64,000 nt of DNA. Origin: Cladorhizidae sp. MBARI D1340-BT2. Taxonomy: Eukaryota > Porifera > Demospongiae > Poecilosclerida > Cladorhizidae. How positions within the stretch are numbered: position 1 is the stretch's first letter; the number at the start of each line of letters is the position of its first letter. The stretch lies in NCBI GenBank assembly GCA_028752905.1, contig JAQNBH010000009.1:23482370-23546369 (forward strand). The letters are read 5' to 3'. The notes beneath the pieces are model-generated. The model made no database searches. It was not told the origin of the DNA and worked only from the letters and a program-made list of their open reading frames with translations. Below are positions 1 through 12,741 of this stretch, piece after piece. The translations under genes were made by a program, and so were the position numbers.

Positions 1-594
1 CTGCACTGGTATTGGACAGCTTATAAGGAAGGAAAGCGAGGTTGTTTTGTGGACAGATTGTTTGCTAGGGAGTTGTGCTTGCCAGGTATATGGGCAGCCC
101 TTATAGAACTGAAACTGAGACTAAATTAATTTTTTTTAAGGCATCTTAATATCTGTGCCACTAAAGGACCTAAGTGCTTTCACTATTATTCTTTGACAGG
201 CCATCAACTGATATCTTTTCTCCGTTTTTTTATGGCTACCATGGCTGAGAAGAATTCCACCCAGAGCAGGATGTCAGTTACGGGCCTCTCTGCACAGTAT
301 GCGGCGCTGGTGTTAAATGTTTGTGGCCTTCCTCTTGAGGACGCCGGTTATCCAGCACCAGTTCAGCCATGTCTATGTACTCCAGGTCCTGGATCTTCTT
401 GATGAGCTTGGCTGGCAGGGACCATGCCTGGAGGTGGAGTGATGTCAGTGTTGATGACAATGCTAGTGAGCTAGCTTGTGTGCTTGAGATGGATGAACCC
501 GAGAGACAGAATTCTGAGAGCAGATTAAAGGAAGGGGGGGAGATGAGTGATGAATGTTACATTACGATGTGGTTGTGCTGTTGCTTGGAGTAGG
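1..594. other. Left edge, no gene recognised
   Basis: No gene can be supported here. On the minus strand 278-460 encodes about 60 residues including SLPAKLIKKIQDLEYIDMAE, which resembles a short segment I associate with hypothetical proteins of invertebrate retroelements. It lacks a domain I can name, so this is only a hint of another mobile-element fragment. The Penelope-like relic begins at the right end of this stretch. Confidence 0.3.
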
Positions 595-1660
595 TGCTGA
601 CACTTTCTAAACTGTTGGAGTTGTGCCACTTACTTCACGCATCAAGAAAAATATTACGAACAGAAAGAAGGTGCAGCAATGGGTTCTCCAGTAGCTGCAG
701 TAGTAGCCAACCTTTACACGGAATTCTTTGAGGAATTGACACTCACAGATGCCCCCCTGAAGCTAAGGTGTTGAAAGAGATATATGGATACCTTCTGCAG
801 AATGAAGAATTGAAGAGAACAAGTGTTGTTGGACCATCTGAACAACATCAGGCCATCCATAAAGTTTACCATAGAGCTTGAGGTGGACGGATCGTTGCTC
901 TTTCTGGATTGCCACCTACACAGGAAGGAAGATGGAAGGTTAACTGCAACTGTTTACAGAAAATCTACGCACACGAACTGGTACTTGATTATAGATCACA
1001 TCATCCTATACATGTCAGAAGAGGAGTGGTGAAGAGCTTGCATGATAGAGCCAGGAGAGTAGTGATGGAGAGAAGGAGGGCATATGGAAGAACATCATTT
1101 GAATAGGGTCTTTATAGAAAATGGTTATCTGCAAGCCTTCATCAACCTTTCCTCTGTAGATATATCTAAATGCAGAAAGGAAGATAAATACATTGATACA
1201 GGCAATCAGGAGTCTGGATCCTATGGTAGTGATTCCTTATGTAGCAGGGGTGAGTGAAGAGGGTCTGCAAGAAGTTGAACATCAAAGTTGTTTTCAGATT
1301 GGGAAGAACTCTGAGGGCACAACTGAGCAGAGTGAAGGATGAATTACCAGCTAGTATGCACTCATGCATTTGTGTGCCGCATCCCTTATAGCTGTGGAAA
1401 GTATTGCATAGGGGAGACCATCAGAAGACTGTGAAAGAACATCAAATGCCTGTAAAAAGTGTGATAAAGAGAAATCTGCAATTGCTGAACAGCATGGACA
1501 TCCTATTTTGTGGGAGGAGGCCACCATCTTAGACCAGACCAGAAGACAGAAGGAACTGCAAGTGAAGGAGGCATTGCACATCAGCCTAGTACCAAAGTGT
1601 GAGCGTTTGTGGAATGGACTTGCCTGGCTGCTGGGAAGTCAGTATCAATGGCCTGACACC
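595..1660 (+). mobile_element. Penelope-like element relic (RT plus GIY-YIG)
   Basis: Degraded coding part of a Penelope-like retroelement. Around 645-725 the frame reads EGAAMGSPVAAVVANLY, the reverse transcriptase block typical of this order. Around 820-1030 follow an FLDCHLHRKEDG segment and VYRKSTHTNWYL, the normal continuation of Penelope RT. Around 1365-1420 IPYSCGKYCIGET matches the GIY-YIG endonuclease core, and 1515-1580 carries the end of that domain (LVKEALHI-like, here LQVKEALHI). Several stops and frame changes interrupt the reading frame, so it is not functional. Assignment to the order is firm from motif order; the clade is not determined. Confidence 0.8.
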
Positions 1661-2417
1661 TTCTGTTATTTATCATTCTTTGTTAATGCCAAAGCTTATT
1701 GTTATATTATTGTTTTGGTGTTATTTTTATTTTTTTGCCACATCCGGTTCATGTGCTGGGTGCGTGTTAAGGGTGTGGTTTGTAACACTAGGTGGATGCG
1801 TATAATTATTATAGCCATAACGGAGTTCATGTGAGTCCTTAGCATTCCGACGGCTAGAGATAGGTTATCGTTACGTCAGCTGAGATTTCGTTGAGAAAAT
1901 GATAGCTGCCTGACTGAGAGGTAACCTATTCCTCTCACTGCTCAGACCAGCCATGCAACGCATCAGAGGTGCCCATTCAAGTTCTCTGTGTGTGTTCAGC
2001 TCATGGACCACATCAGTTGCCTGCTCTATTTTTCCACGAACATTCTTCTTTTTCCATTGTCATAAAAAAATAATTGCATGAGCTGGAATTGTCACACGCT
2101 ACTAAGCGCTTGTACGCTTCCGCTTCACGAGCTGGTACTAATTTCTACGGCAGCTAACTCTTGAGCGCTTAAAAGCACAGCTCCATTTCTCTGAACTCCG
2201 TCGAACTCTGGTTGAAAGTTGTCCTGCCCCCCCAGGGCCGTGGTTTATTCCAAGCTCCAACCTTCAGCTCTTTTGCACTGGTGATACCAAAGTAAATAAA
2301 AAGGCATGCATGCAGTGCTGCACGCCCGTGCAGCTTTTTTAAGTCGTTTCGGGTATTTTGTAAGCTCAGAACGCCGTAGTAGCTTAATACGACTTCAAGT
2401 GTCCGGTTTTTGTAATG

Positions 2418-2487
2418 TTTCCAAGTCCATCAAAGTCATTTCCAAGTCCATCAAAGTCGTTTCCAAGTCTATCAAAGTCGTTTCCAA
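2418..2487. repeat. 21-bp tandem repeat, about 3 copies
   Basis: The unit contains TTCCAAGTCCATCAAAGTC, repeated with one or two substitutions. Confidence 0.8.
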
Positions 2488-3605
2488 TGTGCAGTGTGCA
2501 CAGGCTTTTAATTGTTTGTGGAAATATAATGATGGGATGATCGTAGATTTTTAAAAAAGTCGTTACAAAATTGCAATTTAACATGTTGCAATTTAACATG
2601 TTGCAGAAAATTCCAGTGAATGAACAAGACTTCCAGGTTGAAGTGCAACTTGGCTACAGTGATAGGCTGGCAATGCTACCTTCATCTGTCAGATGCAGTG
2701 TTGCAGGTGAGTGAGTTACCTGTAAAAACTCCATATATGTGTTATGGGGGGAAATTATTCTCACTTGTCTATGATCCATCAATAAAAGATTGTTTGATTG
2801 AGTCTGTGATACACCAATAGAGAGTGATGCCTAATGGCATGGCAGGTTAGGAAAAACTTTGCTGTGCTTTCCAAAGACAGTCCTCCTGTACTGAATTTAA
2901 CTAACTAGAGCAAGCTGCACTAAACATGCCATGGAGGTTGTCATGCTTTGGCTACTTCACCTGCTCATGGAGCCATGCATTCTGCAGCCTCAACAATTGA
3001 GAAGGAGGCTCCAGTAGCAACAGATATCTTTCTGATCACAGAGGATAGAGAAGAAAAGGGTCTCTGATCATATGCCGATAAGTTGTGCATAGAACCTTTG
3101 TGAATTATGATGCATAAATGCAACTTTTGCGGTAGTGCTGGTGCTGGTTTTGAGATAACTCCTTAAAGTGATTAACCAGCAAGCTTTATTATTGAGAAGG
3201 TTATTGTAATCTAATAAAGAATCTCCAACTCCTGTTTATGTAAAAAGTATTAACGTTGATCTTATTCACTTACACAGCCAGGTTTCCAGTGGACAAGACA
3301 AGAATTAAAGAGGCATTTAAGACTCTATCAATATCTGAAGCATTCCAAAGCTTATTTGTAGACAAGAACAACTAAACCATGTACCAACTTTTTCCTCTTT
3401 TGTAATTCACCCTTTAAAATGACAGCTATTCCTTAATTAGCATATATACATAATATCAACATTATATCCTCTTCTTTATACACAACTCTGTCTCTGATGA
3501 ACATTTCTAATAGTAGCACATATGTTTCTTATTGTAGAAACATATTATAGCTATATGTCTTGCTTATGATTTATCATCGAGTTTTACAGTGTTCATCCAA
3601 GTTCC

Positions 3606-4246
3606 ATACTAGGGCTAGGGCTAGGGCTAGGGCTCTTGGAGCCAAAAACTCTGATTGGCATGCAAAGTGAGCCCTGACTAGGGGTGAATAAATTATGCTC
3701 GAATTTTCCCCTAAGATTCTATTCTTGGATTCTCATACTAGGTAGCTACCTATTATTCTTTCACAATTATATATACTGAGATTCACAATAATAGCCCATT
3801 ATTGTCAATTATTCTCAAGATTATTATCATTAATAATGCAACATGTATTTAGAATCATGGTTCCTATTGTAGCATAAGTGAAGCTTGTACATAATCTTCC
3901 AAAGAAACTGTTTGTTGCTCACTAAAAGAATTAAATTATAGCAGAGAAAACACTCTCTGCTGCAGCAGATGATGGTTGAAGAACCAAAACAGATGTACAT
4001 GGTCTTCTCCACCATAGTAGCTTGTCTGATAATCCATTGGCTTTAACCATATACTGAGCTAACTCACTCTTCAACCCGTCAATGATAGTGTTAGTATATA
4101 TCAAGAAAAGGAAAGTGTGTTGTTATTGTTAGACCCTATAAGATTCTCAAAATGTTCCCTATTACAGCATTATTCTTGGATTCTTAATTAAGCATGCCTA
4201 TTATTCTCAAAATTATGCTATAGCATAATTTATCTAACCCTAGCCC
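3606..4246. repeat. Segment bounded by inverted CTAGGG-type repeats
   Basis: Starts with four CTAGGG units at about 3608-3631 and ends with AACCCTAGCCCT at about 4235-4246, so its ends are inverted relative to each other. Inside, the motif ATTCTTGGATTCT occurs twice, near 3721 and 4170, followed each time by a CCTATTATTCT block. It may be a short non-autonomous element; no coding capacity. Confidence 0.4.
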
Positions 4247-5878
4247 TGATTGGGAGTTGGATGGAAAACTCAGTATTCTTGTGCATTGGTTTGAGGATGA
4301 ACAAACTGGCATACAGTGTTTAAAGTTCATTAAACAATCGTATTTTTCAAGTTGCACTGCAAACTGATCAGCAGGGTTGGTAAAGGTGTTAGTAGCTCCC
4401 CACTACAAGCAGCTATGCAGAGGTGTGAGCTGCTCCCTAACTCCAAGCAGCCCAGACATCTGGGTAGAGGTGGTAGCAGCTGCTCCCCACTATATACAAG
4501 CACCCCAGATATCTGGGTAGATGTGGTAGCAGCTGCTCCCTACTACAAGCACCCCAGGCTCCCCACTACAAGTATCTGGATAATTTTGTGCTAGCCTCTA
4601 AAGATTGCTAACACAAGCCATACAGTGAAACTTTGTTTACCTGGGAAGCTTGGGATCTAGGGATTCAATAATTTCCTGTAACTTAGAAATTACAAGCCTA
4701 TTTATGCAGGTTATAAAAATCCCATGGCTGCAAGTATAAAGGTGTAAAATTGGTTTTGGGGCCTAAGATTTTGGCATGAGTTCTAACAGGCATATCCACC
4801 ATTTAACGATACTAGCTGAGATACCTACACTCTGTTGTGGGAGTGCTTTCAAGCATGCAGTGGCCTCGAGCACACACATATATACCACATACATATACAA
4901 ATAGACTTAGTTATCCATTATGGCTACTGAAGTTGAGGTTTTTTGGTTGAAGCTGTCTCACAGAATATCCCGGTGTTGATGGGGGGCTGGCGACCTTGAG
5001 GACCAAGCAAACTGAAGGTGGGAAAGGGAGGAGGGAAGGAAAAGTGAATGGTTCCATTTGCTGGAGGGGGGGAGGTGAAAACCACCAGTACCAAAGGACA
5101 AACCCGCAGAATTTCTTCTTCATAATTATAGTAAATGGTATATAGTATTATGGGAAAGAAACAAAGGTGGGGGGGGGGGGGGAATGGGAGAAAAATGAAG
5201 AATGATTCCCCCTCCCCACTCACCCCAAATTAGAACCCTTGAATACGAAGCGAACAGAAAAAGAAAGAAAGAATGGAAGGGGAAGGATGAAAGATTCCCC
5301 TCAGAATTGAACTGGTAACTTGAAGTTCAGACAAATCTACAAAGTTTCCTCCTTTATCTAGCAAGATGGCTGTATCTGCACCATTATTGCCATTAGCCAG
5401 TATTCTACAAAAATGGTAAGCACGCCTTACCCGAATATTGTTGTGGGTGTGGCTGACCTTGTGGTGTATGTACTTGCAAACACACAAACCAACTAGCTAT
5501 ATATATATACAGAATCAGCCTGAACGGATTTTAATGGCAATTTTGGATGTGGAAAAAAAATTGTGTCTACTTTAATTGTTAAGTTCATTACCTGCTATTG
5601 TGAATTACTAACAGACAATCACACATTCAATCCTGGGGAATCCCCATCCACACTATTGCATCATCATGAATGCTGCCGATTTAGAACTTCAGCTAGGGTT
5701 GGGAGCAGGACAATGACTAGGGTTAGGACCAGGGCAGTAGCTAGGGCCAGGCAATAGCTTCAATCCAACAACATTCATGATATCTTCATGCTGATATAAT
5801 GCTAGGATTTTTTGTTTCACACCTATTCTACTGGGAACCAGTCGTTATTTCATTGCAGGAATTCTGCAGGCAAATGCT

Positions 5879-6163
5879 AGTCACCAGGCTCATTACTCTG
5901 GAGGGATGGTGAAGTGTGCTTGTCACCAGGCCCATTACTCTGGAGGGATGGTGAAGTATGCTGGTCAGGCCCATTATTCTGGAGGATGGTGAAGTATGCT
6001 GGTCAGGCCCATTATTCTGAGGGATGGTGAAGTATGCTGGTCAGGCCCATTATTCTGGAGGGAAGGTGAAGTATGCTGGTCGGGCCCATTATTCTGAGGG
6101 ATGGTGAAGTATGCTGGTCAGGCTCATTACTCTGGAGGGATGATGAAGTATGCTGGTCACTAA
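5879..6163. repeat. Minisatellite, ~39 bp, about 7 copies
   Basis: The unit contains GGCCCATTATTCTGGAGGGA then GGTGAAGTATGCTGGTCA, with small indels between copies. Confidence 0.85.
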
Positions 6164-6370
6164 CCCCCACAACCCAGCTGGGATAATGTCACTGGATAAT
6201 GTCACTCTCACTGACCATCTTCCCCCCCGGGTGTAGACCATCAAATTGACACCCTTGGTCCTCACTATCACTGTCCTAAGCAGTAACAGAGAAGCAGTGA
6301 GATAATGTCTGGCTTAAGAAGAACCCTACAAAGGATCAGTCTAACTCACAGGAATCTATAATCATCCAGG

Positions 6371-9270
6371 ATGAGAGTACCAACTGATGATGTCTTTGAA
6401 CATACAAATGAGTTTGATAATTCATCTATTAGTCAGGTCGATCAGCCAGTAATAGCAAACTCTGATGGTGAACAAAGTTCTCAATTTGTCGATAGTCGGG
6501 ATTCCAATGATTTTCAAGAGAGTGTACCACAACCAGATAGTCAAGCCCTCATTCCCAAAGAAGCTCACCAACCAATCCTGTCCTTTCCAAAGCGTGCATT
6601 TGGTAAGCAATATCCATCATGGTATCATGGTTAATACCAGGAAGGTAGTAACTATGTTCTATGTTTCTACTGTCATGTAACTACAGTGTCTTCCAGTTAA
6701 ACATAAGGATAATGTTTTCTCTGGTGTCGGTCTAACTGGAAAAATGCTCTTTCAAAGTTTGAGAAACATCAAATGTCTGTTGCATATCGTGAAGCAGTAA
6801 ATCTTATCGAAACCATTCCAAGTACCCATCAAGATGTAGGGGAAATGCTTAGTATTATCCATGCTAAACAAAAGTCTGAAAATAGAAAGATGTTGCTTTA
6901 TATCCTGCGTACAATTCGCATTCTTGGTCGGCAGGGACTAGCACTGTGTCGTAAATATAGGAGTGGTGAGGAAAGAGGAGAGCTCGATTCTAACTTCATA
7001 CAGTTCCTGAAGGTTAACGCAGAAGAAGTTCCCACCTTAATCAAGTGGATGGAAAAGAGTCAAGACAAGTTTACATCTCCAGATATTCAAAATGAACTTC
7101 TTAGTATCATGGCTTCGAAAATTATTCGTGATATTTGTCAAGAAATATCTGGAAAGTGGTACACAATAATGGTTGATGAAACCACAGACATGGCAAACAC
7201 CGAACAAATGGTATTCTGCTTACATTACGTGGATGATGGCTTACAAAGTTCATGAAGAGGTAATTGGGCTTCACAGCATGGAAACAACTTCGGCTGAAAA
7301 TATCATGACAACCATAAAAGATGTTCTGTTATGCATGAACCTCAAACTAGATCATTGCCATGGTCAGTGTTACGACGGTGGCTCTAACATGTCTGGAGTT
7401 CAGTCAGGAGTAGCAACAGGGATGTCTACTATTGAGTCTCGTGCACTATACACACACTGTTATGGTCACGCATTGAATTTAGCCACTCAAGACACACTAA
7501 AGGGTATCAAACTCGTGGAAGATACACTTGACACAGTTTATGAGATTACCAAACTCATAAAGAAATCCCCGAAGCGAGATGCGATCTTTAAAAATATTAA
7601 GGATGAGTTTGCAATGGGATCTCCAGGGATTAGAATTTTGTGCCCTACTCGATGGCGGTTAGAGCTGAATCAATCGCATCCATTTCAGAAAATTATGGAG
7701 CTTTGCAATCAACCTGGGAGACTGCCAGGGAAGCAACAAGAGACACAGAAGCAAGAGCAAGAATAGGGTGTGTTGCAGCACAGATGAAGAAATTTGAGTT
7801 CTTCTTTGGGGTTGAATTCTGTAGAAAGCTTCTCAACATGGTTGACAACTTGTCACGATCATTGCAAGCTAAAAAAATGTCAGCTTGTGAACCTTGTAAG
7901 TCTCACACAAGGGGGGAGTCGACCATTTTGTGGGTTTAAAAAAAAATTGAATGCTTAATCCATTTCCAAAGATTATGGTCTCAAAATGTAGCTCATTCTA
8001 GGTGCTTTCCAATCACATTAGAATAATGGTGTTGCAATAAACTAGAACTGAAACATGGGCAAAACCACAAAGGTCCTTTAAAATGTTTAGATGCACTCCC
8101 GTACCCGAACCACAGGTCTTCAACACTTGCTATTTATGGTGATATTAGAGTGATCACAGATATATACGAGACAAAAAATTGAATGAGTTACACGGTATCA
8201 TGTGAATGTCACTACATTAAAATTACATTTCATAATAAATCGGTTTGAAAAGTGCATGATAGTAGTAGCTTTAGTATTGCACACAGAGGTTCGAAGTTAA
8301 AGAACAACGTATGCGCAGGAGCAGACGTTTGTACCCCCCTTTGCGCAGATAGCGCGGAAATGACTGAGAGCCAAGTTTCAAGTCTTGGCCATGAACGGTT
8401 ATTATTTTATGAACAATCCAACTTACTGCGTTTATTCAGGCTTCTTCTTGTTCATCGCGCAGAGTTATGCAATGAAATGGGAGGATAAAAAGTATCATAA
8501 CTCAAGAATGGTTGACAATAAAAATTAATGTTGAAACTTGAAATGCAGCTAATTTAATAGTGAAGGTATAGAATGAGAAGGGAAAAAAGAAGGAAAAAAC
8601 CTACAAAATGGGTCGATTTAACAAATTCGATCAGAAGAAAGCTATGACTTGTTTTGGAAGTATCTGAACCATCACTACTACGTAAAAGGAAAGTGCCACG
8701 CAGATTTGAAATGGGAGAAGCAGCACCTGAGCATCCTCTTACAGCTAAAGATCACTACAAGATAATATACTTTCAGGCTGCCGATTTGGGCAGAAGGGGG
8801 TTTCAGATGCTCAGGAAATTGGAGACCTTGCTGACCAAAGTTGATTTGCAGTTACAATCAGAGCTCTTGAAAGAATTTTATCACTCTGATTTTGGTAGCC
8901 AGGGCCTTATGTTATCACAATTGACCCTCCTACATGCTAATTCCACAGAATAGTTGCCATTGGAAAATGTGCAGTTCATAATTACGTATCTGCGATCTTT
9001 CACCTGTGCACAGAAGGAGTTTTATTCAGAGGTGATCAAGATAGTGAAACTAATTTTAGTGACACCAGCAACCAATGTGTGAGTGAGAGGAGTTTTTGTG
9101 CACTTCAGTCGGCTAAAAACATGGTTGCGTGCTATCATGACCCTGGCCAGACTAAATTGGTATGGTTCTACACATACACAAAGAAATAACTGATACTTTA
9201 TCCATATGAATTTGTGTCACGATAATAGCCAGAAAAACATTTTTGGACCATTTGAGTGTAGTTAATTTTT
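6371..9270 (+). mobile_element. hAT transposase relic (ZMYM1-like), copy 1
   Basis: Broken hAT-superfamily transposase of the TTF zinc-finger/DUF4371 type often annotated as zinc finger MYM-type 1-like. In order: N-terminal TTF-like segment with KRAFGKQYPSWY (about 6590) and LCFYCH (about 6655); DUF4371-type body 6773-7250 with a VDETTDMANTEQM motif; continuation 7255-7660 with CYDGGSNMSG and LCPTRW; 7665-7905; then, after an insertion, YDLFW and PSLLRKRKVPRRFEMG (8635-8720); and finally VTPATNV plus a SER-like block and LKTWLRAIMTLARLN (about 9060-9160), the hAT C-terminal dimerisation region. Frame changes near 7250, 7650 and 8800 and stops make it inactive. Ends and target duplication were not found. 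Confidence 0.85.
7919..8616. mobile_element. TIR element nested in hAT copy 1
   Basis: The left end begins TCGACCATTTTGTGGGTTT (7919-7937). The right end is its inverse, AAACCTACAAAATGGGTCGA (8597-8616), with one indel and one mismatch. The insert separates two adjacent parts of the hAT transposase and has no convincing protein of its own, so it looks like a non-autonomous DNA transposon. No clear target-site duplication is seen, so the exact borders are uncertain. Confidence 0.6.
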
Positions 9271-9839
9271 TATCTGAATTTTGATCTGTAAATCTGTAAT
9301 GAATTTTGAATTTAAGGTGGGCCCCCCCCTTTGTCTACACCCATTCCTTCCCACACATACAGAAAGAGCATGAGCCTAGATGATAGAGGCCTTGTTGATG
9401 GTGACTGGTCTATGAATGAAGAGTGGAAATAACTACATCTAGGCTGGCTGATCCATTTTCCAGTGTGGTTAAGTCAGCTGGATGGCTGTAGGTTCCAATG
9501 ACTCTCCAAAGGAGTCAGCCGGCTATATATACACTGCATTTGGTCCCTTCACTCGACAGCTGGAATCGGAACCCCTAGTCTTGGAAGCGCAGTCCTAGAG
9601 CGCGAGATAGAACAGCTATATGGGAAATTGGTTCGCGAAACAACGTTCATCTTAGGTACAGTTATTGCTGTGTGATTTAGAGGCTAAGTGCGTGAAGACC
9701 CTTTTTATGCCGGTGGAGATTGGTGCTCTAGGTTTCTCACTACCAAGCTCAACATAAGCAGTGAAGATTCTTGCCTCAGGCATAAAAACAACTTCGAGCT
9801 GCCTAGGTCGCATACCAAAACATCTACATCTCAGTCTCA
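9271..9839. other. Spacer between hAT and LINE relics
   Basis: No gene recognised. A C/G-rich patch at 9571-9620 may belong to the 5' part of the following LINE. Otherwise featureless. Confidence 0.4.
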
Positions 9840-12340
9840 CATCTCTATGTTAAAACTTGTACTACTTGGAGATTTCAACCTTCCAGATGTAAATTGGAAT
9901 TCTCTCTCTTCCTCCTCTATCACTGGATCTCTCACATGTTTGACTTGAACCTGACACAAATCATCACAAATCCCACTCACACACATGGTGGCATTCTAGA
10001 TCTAGTTTTTACAAATCAACCAGAATCAGTCAGCGACATCACTATAGTCTATAGACTGTTCTAGTCCAATTGTGTCAGATCACTTACTTGACATGGCTCT
10101 AGATCATATACCACTGAGTAAGGGGAAACCCAAAGGGGAAACCCAGATGGATGTTCAGCTACTCTAGAGCAGACCTTGCAGGACTTTCCGTGAGGTAGAC
10201 TTTTGCCCCCCCCCCCCCCCCACTATGAATGTTTCTACTCAATGGTTAGTTCTGAAGCGTGTTCTAAAAAGCGCTTGTGATGTATTCATACCGAAATAAA
10301 AAATGCCATCGGCTCGATCTCCAAAATGGTTTAATCCTGAGATAAGACACTGGTTAAATCGTACTCCTCACTCCTCAAACATAAACCATCCACATCAAAT
10401 TAAGAAAAATGGAAAGCACCTTGCAAAGAATGATTGAACAAGCACACTATTCTTACCTTTGGAATATAACACATTCTTCCATTTGTGATTCAAAGAAGCT
10501 TTTCAATCTACTTAGGTGTCAGTCTAGGAAGTCATGTATACCACAGACCTTAATTACTGGATCAGACTACATCAATAACTCAGAAGACAAGGCTATTGTA
10601 TTCAATGACTACTTTAATTCTGTTTTTACAAATAGTGACTTCATTCTACCACCTCTAAATAGTTTGCCAACTGCAAACAAACAGCTCAACAAGATAGACA
10701 TTTGTCCATCTGAAGTCCAAAAAATCCTATCCAATTTAGACATAACCAAGGCTCCTGGTTAGGACGAAATTGGTGGCTTTGTTCTAAAGTACTGTGCAAC
10801 TGCCTTGGTTAATCCATCTAATCTCTTTCGTTCCAATATGCAGACATCATCACTCCCTCTAGATTGGAAAATTCATAAAATCCACCCTATCTTCAAGAAT
10901 AATGATCATTCTAAGGTACAAAACTACAGGCCACTATGATTACTGAGTATACTGTCTAAAGTGTTAGAGAAGACCAAAATATAATCTCTTTTGTTCAACT
11001 TTGTTGTCGAAGCAGCAATACGGATTTCTCAAAAAACGGTCATGTCTCTCTAAGTTGTTGACCTCATATTCTAACATTTTTTGGCTCAATAGAGAACATA
11101 GAGTTTTGCCTGGAGAGGACTGGGTGTTGGAGCTTCTTGAAAACATTGATGATTTGTTCTACAAAAGTGACTATTGCCACTGATGAGAACACAGATTTCT
11201 CCAAAGCCTTTGAATCAGTCCCACACCAAGAGCTATTATATAAATTATGGGCCTTTGGCATCACTGGACAATTGTGGTCATGGATAAAAGCCTATCTGTC
11301 AAACAGGATGCACTATGTTAGTTTTATGTCTAATTTACTTCCTGTGCATTCTGGGGCACTGTAAGGGAGTACTGGGTCCTCTACTCTTTCTCATATACAC
11401 AAATGATATTCCAAATGTTGCAACCTTCTCGTCGTCATACTTATTTGCAGATGATACTACGTTTATCAAGTCGATTGTCTCTTTCAAAGATAGATCTGAG
11501 CTCCAGGAAGATATCGACTCTTTAATAAAATGGTGCAGAACCTGGAAGTTGAGCCTGAATTATCGGAAATGTTTATCTGTTAGCTTCTCCTTATCTCAAA
11601 TGGATCACTCCTCATATTTGCTAGAGGCCAGTCAGATCCCTCAAGTGGATTGCCACAGAGACCTTGGTGTGTTAGTCTCATCAGATCTCTCTTGGGCTGA
11701 CACTACAAATATGTGTGCAAAAATGCTTATGGGATATCCAATATGATCAGAAGATCAATCCCATCTCATTCACCGATTGCATCAAAGAAGTTACTGTATA
11801 CTAGTCTAGTGAGGTCCAAGCTATCGTATTGCTGTCAACTGTGGCACCCCCATCAAATTAAAGATATAAACCAGTTGGAGAAAGTGCAGCATAGGATAAC
11901 AAAATATATTCTAAACTATCAGTCCCTCGACTACAAAGATAGACTGATCAAACTAAATCTCCTGCCTCTAATGTACTGGTTTGAACTCCAAGACCTATTG
12001 TTCTTAATTAGATCTATACAAAGCCCAGCAGACAATTATAACTATATCAGATTATATATCATTTGTGTCATTTGCTACTAGAACCAGCTCAAAATACAAA
12101 CTGAAGTATATAAACTATCAAAGGACAACAGCCATTCGGAACTTTTATTATAACAGGGTAGTACGCCTGTGGAACTCGCTGCCTCCAATCGACATCTCGC
12201 TCTCATTTAACACTATCAAGATGTCTCTCTACAGCTACCTATGGAAACACTTTCAGCTCTACTTTGATCCATCAAATTCATGTACATTTCACTATGTTTG
12301 TCTGTGCTCTTCTTGCCACCTAACTAAACCTGCACCTTAA
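9840..12340 (+). mobile_element. LINE (CR1/L2/jockey-like) relic
   Basis: Non-LTR retrotransposon with an endonuclease-reverse transcriptase layout. 9850-9905 reads LVLLGDFNLPDVNW, the apurinic-like endonuclease block; 9960-10120 continues with GGILDLVFTNQ and SDH. 10409-10762 is the linker ending ITKAPG. RT blocks follow: NYRPL (about 10920), QYGFLKKRSC (11010), DFSKAFESVPH (11195), GVLGPLLFLIYTNDI (11355) and the catalytic YLFADDT (11440). 11740-12300 holds the C-terminal part with SLVRSKLSYCCQLW and VVRLWNSLPP. Stops and frame changes (about 9947, 10762, 11360, 11745, 12080) show it is dead. The CR1/L2/jockey grouping is from motif style only. Confidence 0.85.
11098..11184 (+). repeat. 87-bp block shared with hAT copy 3
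   Basis: This stretch is the reverse complement of 15616-15702 with two mismatches over 87 positions (counted by eye). It lies between the QYGFLKKRSC and DFSKAF blocks of the LINE reverse transcriptase, where it replaces normal LINE sequence, so it appears foreign to the LINE. Confidence 0.85.
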
Positions 12341-12344
12341 CTAA

Positions 12345-12600
12345 GTTATTTAATTTAATTAATTTAATGCTTCACCACAAGTTGGTGAAAGTCCATCAAC
12401 CTCATCTTGTATTGACGCCATTTATCATCCATGTTCTTATATCGCACTTCCATCATCAGGTTGTCAAGTCATAATATAATATTTTAAACAGAAAGAACTT
12501 GCACATAACGCTAGCTACATCTATGACGCTCCTAGTTTTGCATTTAAGAAGCCCAACCAAACAACTAGCTCTTCTTTGATTAGAGAGGGGGAAAACCCAA
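12345..12600. other. LINE tail and spacer
   Basis: A/T-rich TTAATTTAATTAATTTAAT (about 12347-12365) directly follows the LINE reading frame and may be its 3' end. No gene seen. Confidence 0.35.
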
Positions 12601-12741
12601 CATTTATTAGTGACAATACATACAATTTGCACTAGGACATCAAGGTTCCACCAGTGATCTTGGAAAGGGCTTAGATAAACAAACATGACATAAAACCTTG
12701 ATGCCCCTAGGAAAAATTGTATGTATTGTCAATAAAAAAGA
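12601..12741. repeat. Palindromic foldback, ~140 bp
   Basis: The left arm 12601-12647 contains GACAATACATACAATTT and ACATCAAGGTT. The right arm 12694-12741 contains AACCTTGATG and AATTGTATGTATTGTC, its inverse. About 46 bp separate the arms. This is typical of a small MITE (non-autonomous TIR element) or foldback element. Confidence 0.75.

Larger units (their letters stand above)
1661..6360. other. Non-coding stretch with small repeats
   Basis: No supported gene. Besides the separately listed repeats it holds a degenerate repeat of roughly 54 bp at 4400-4570 built on CATCTGGGTAGAGGTGGTAG, a run of G at 5168-5181, and a CTAGGG/GGTTAGG-rich patch at 5690-5757. Short open frames of 60-100 codons here show no domain. 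Confidence 0.5.

Noticed and set aside
4911..5223. Minus-strand proline-rich frames of 70-99 codons
   Set aside because: Low-complexity composition from G-rich DNA, two overlapping frames, no domain.
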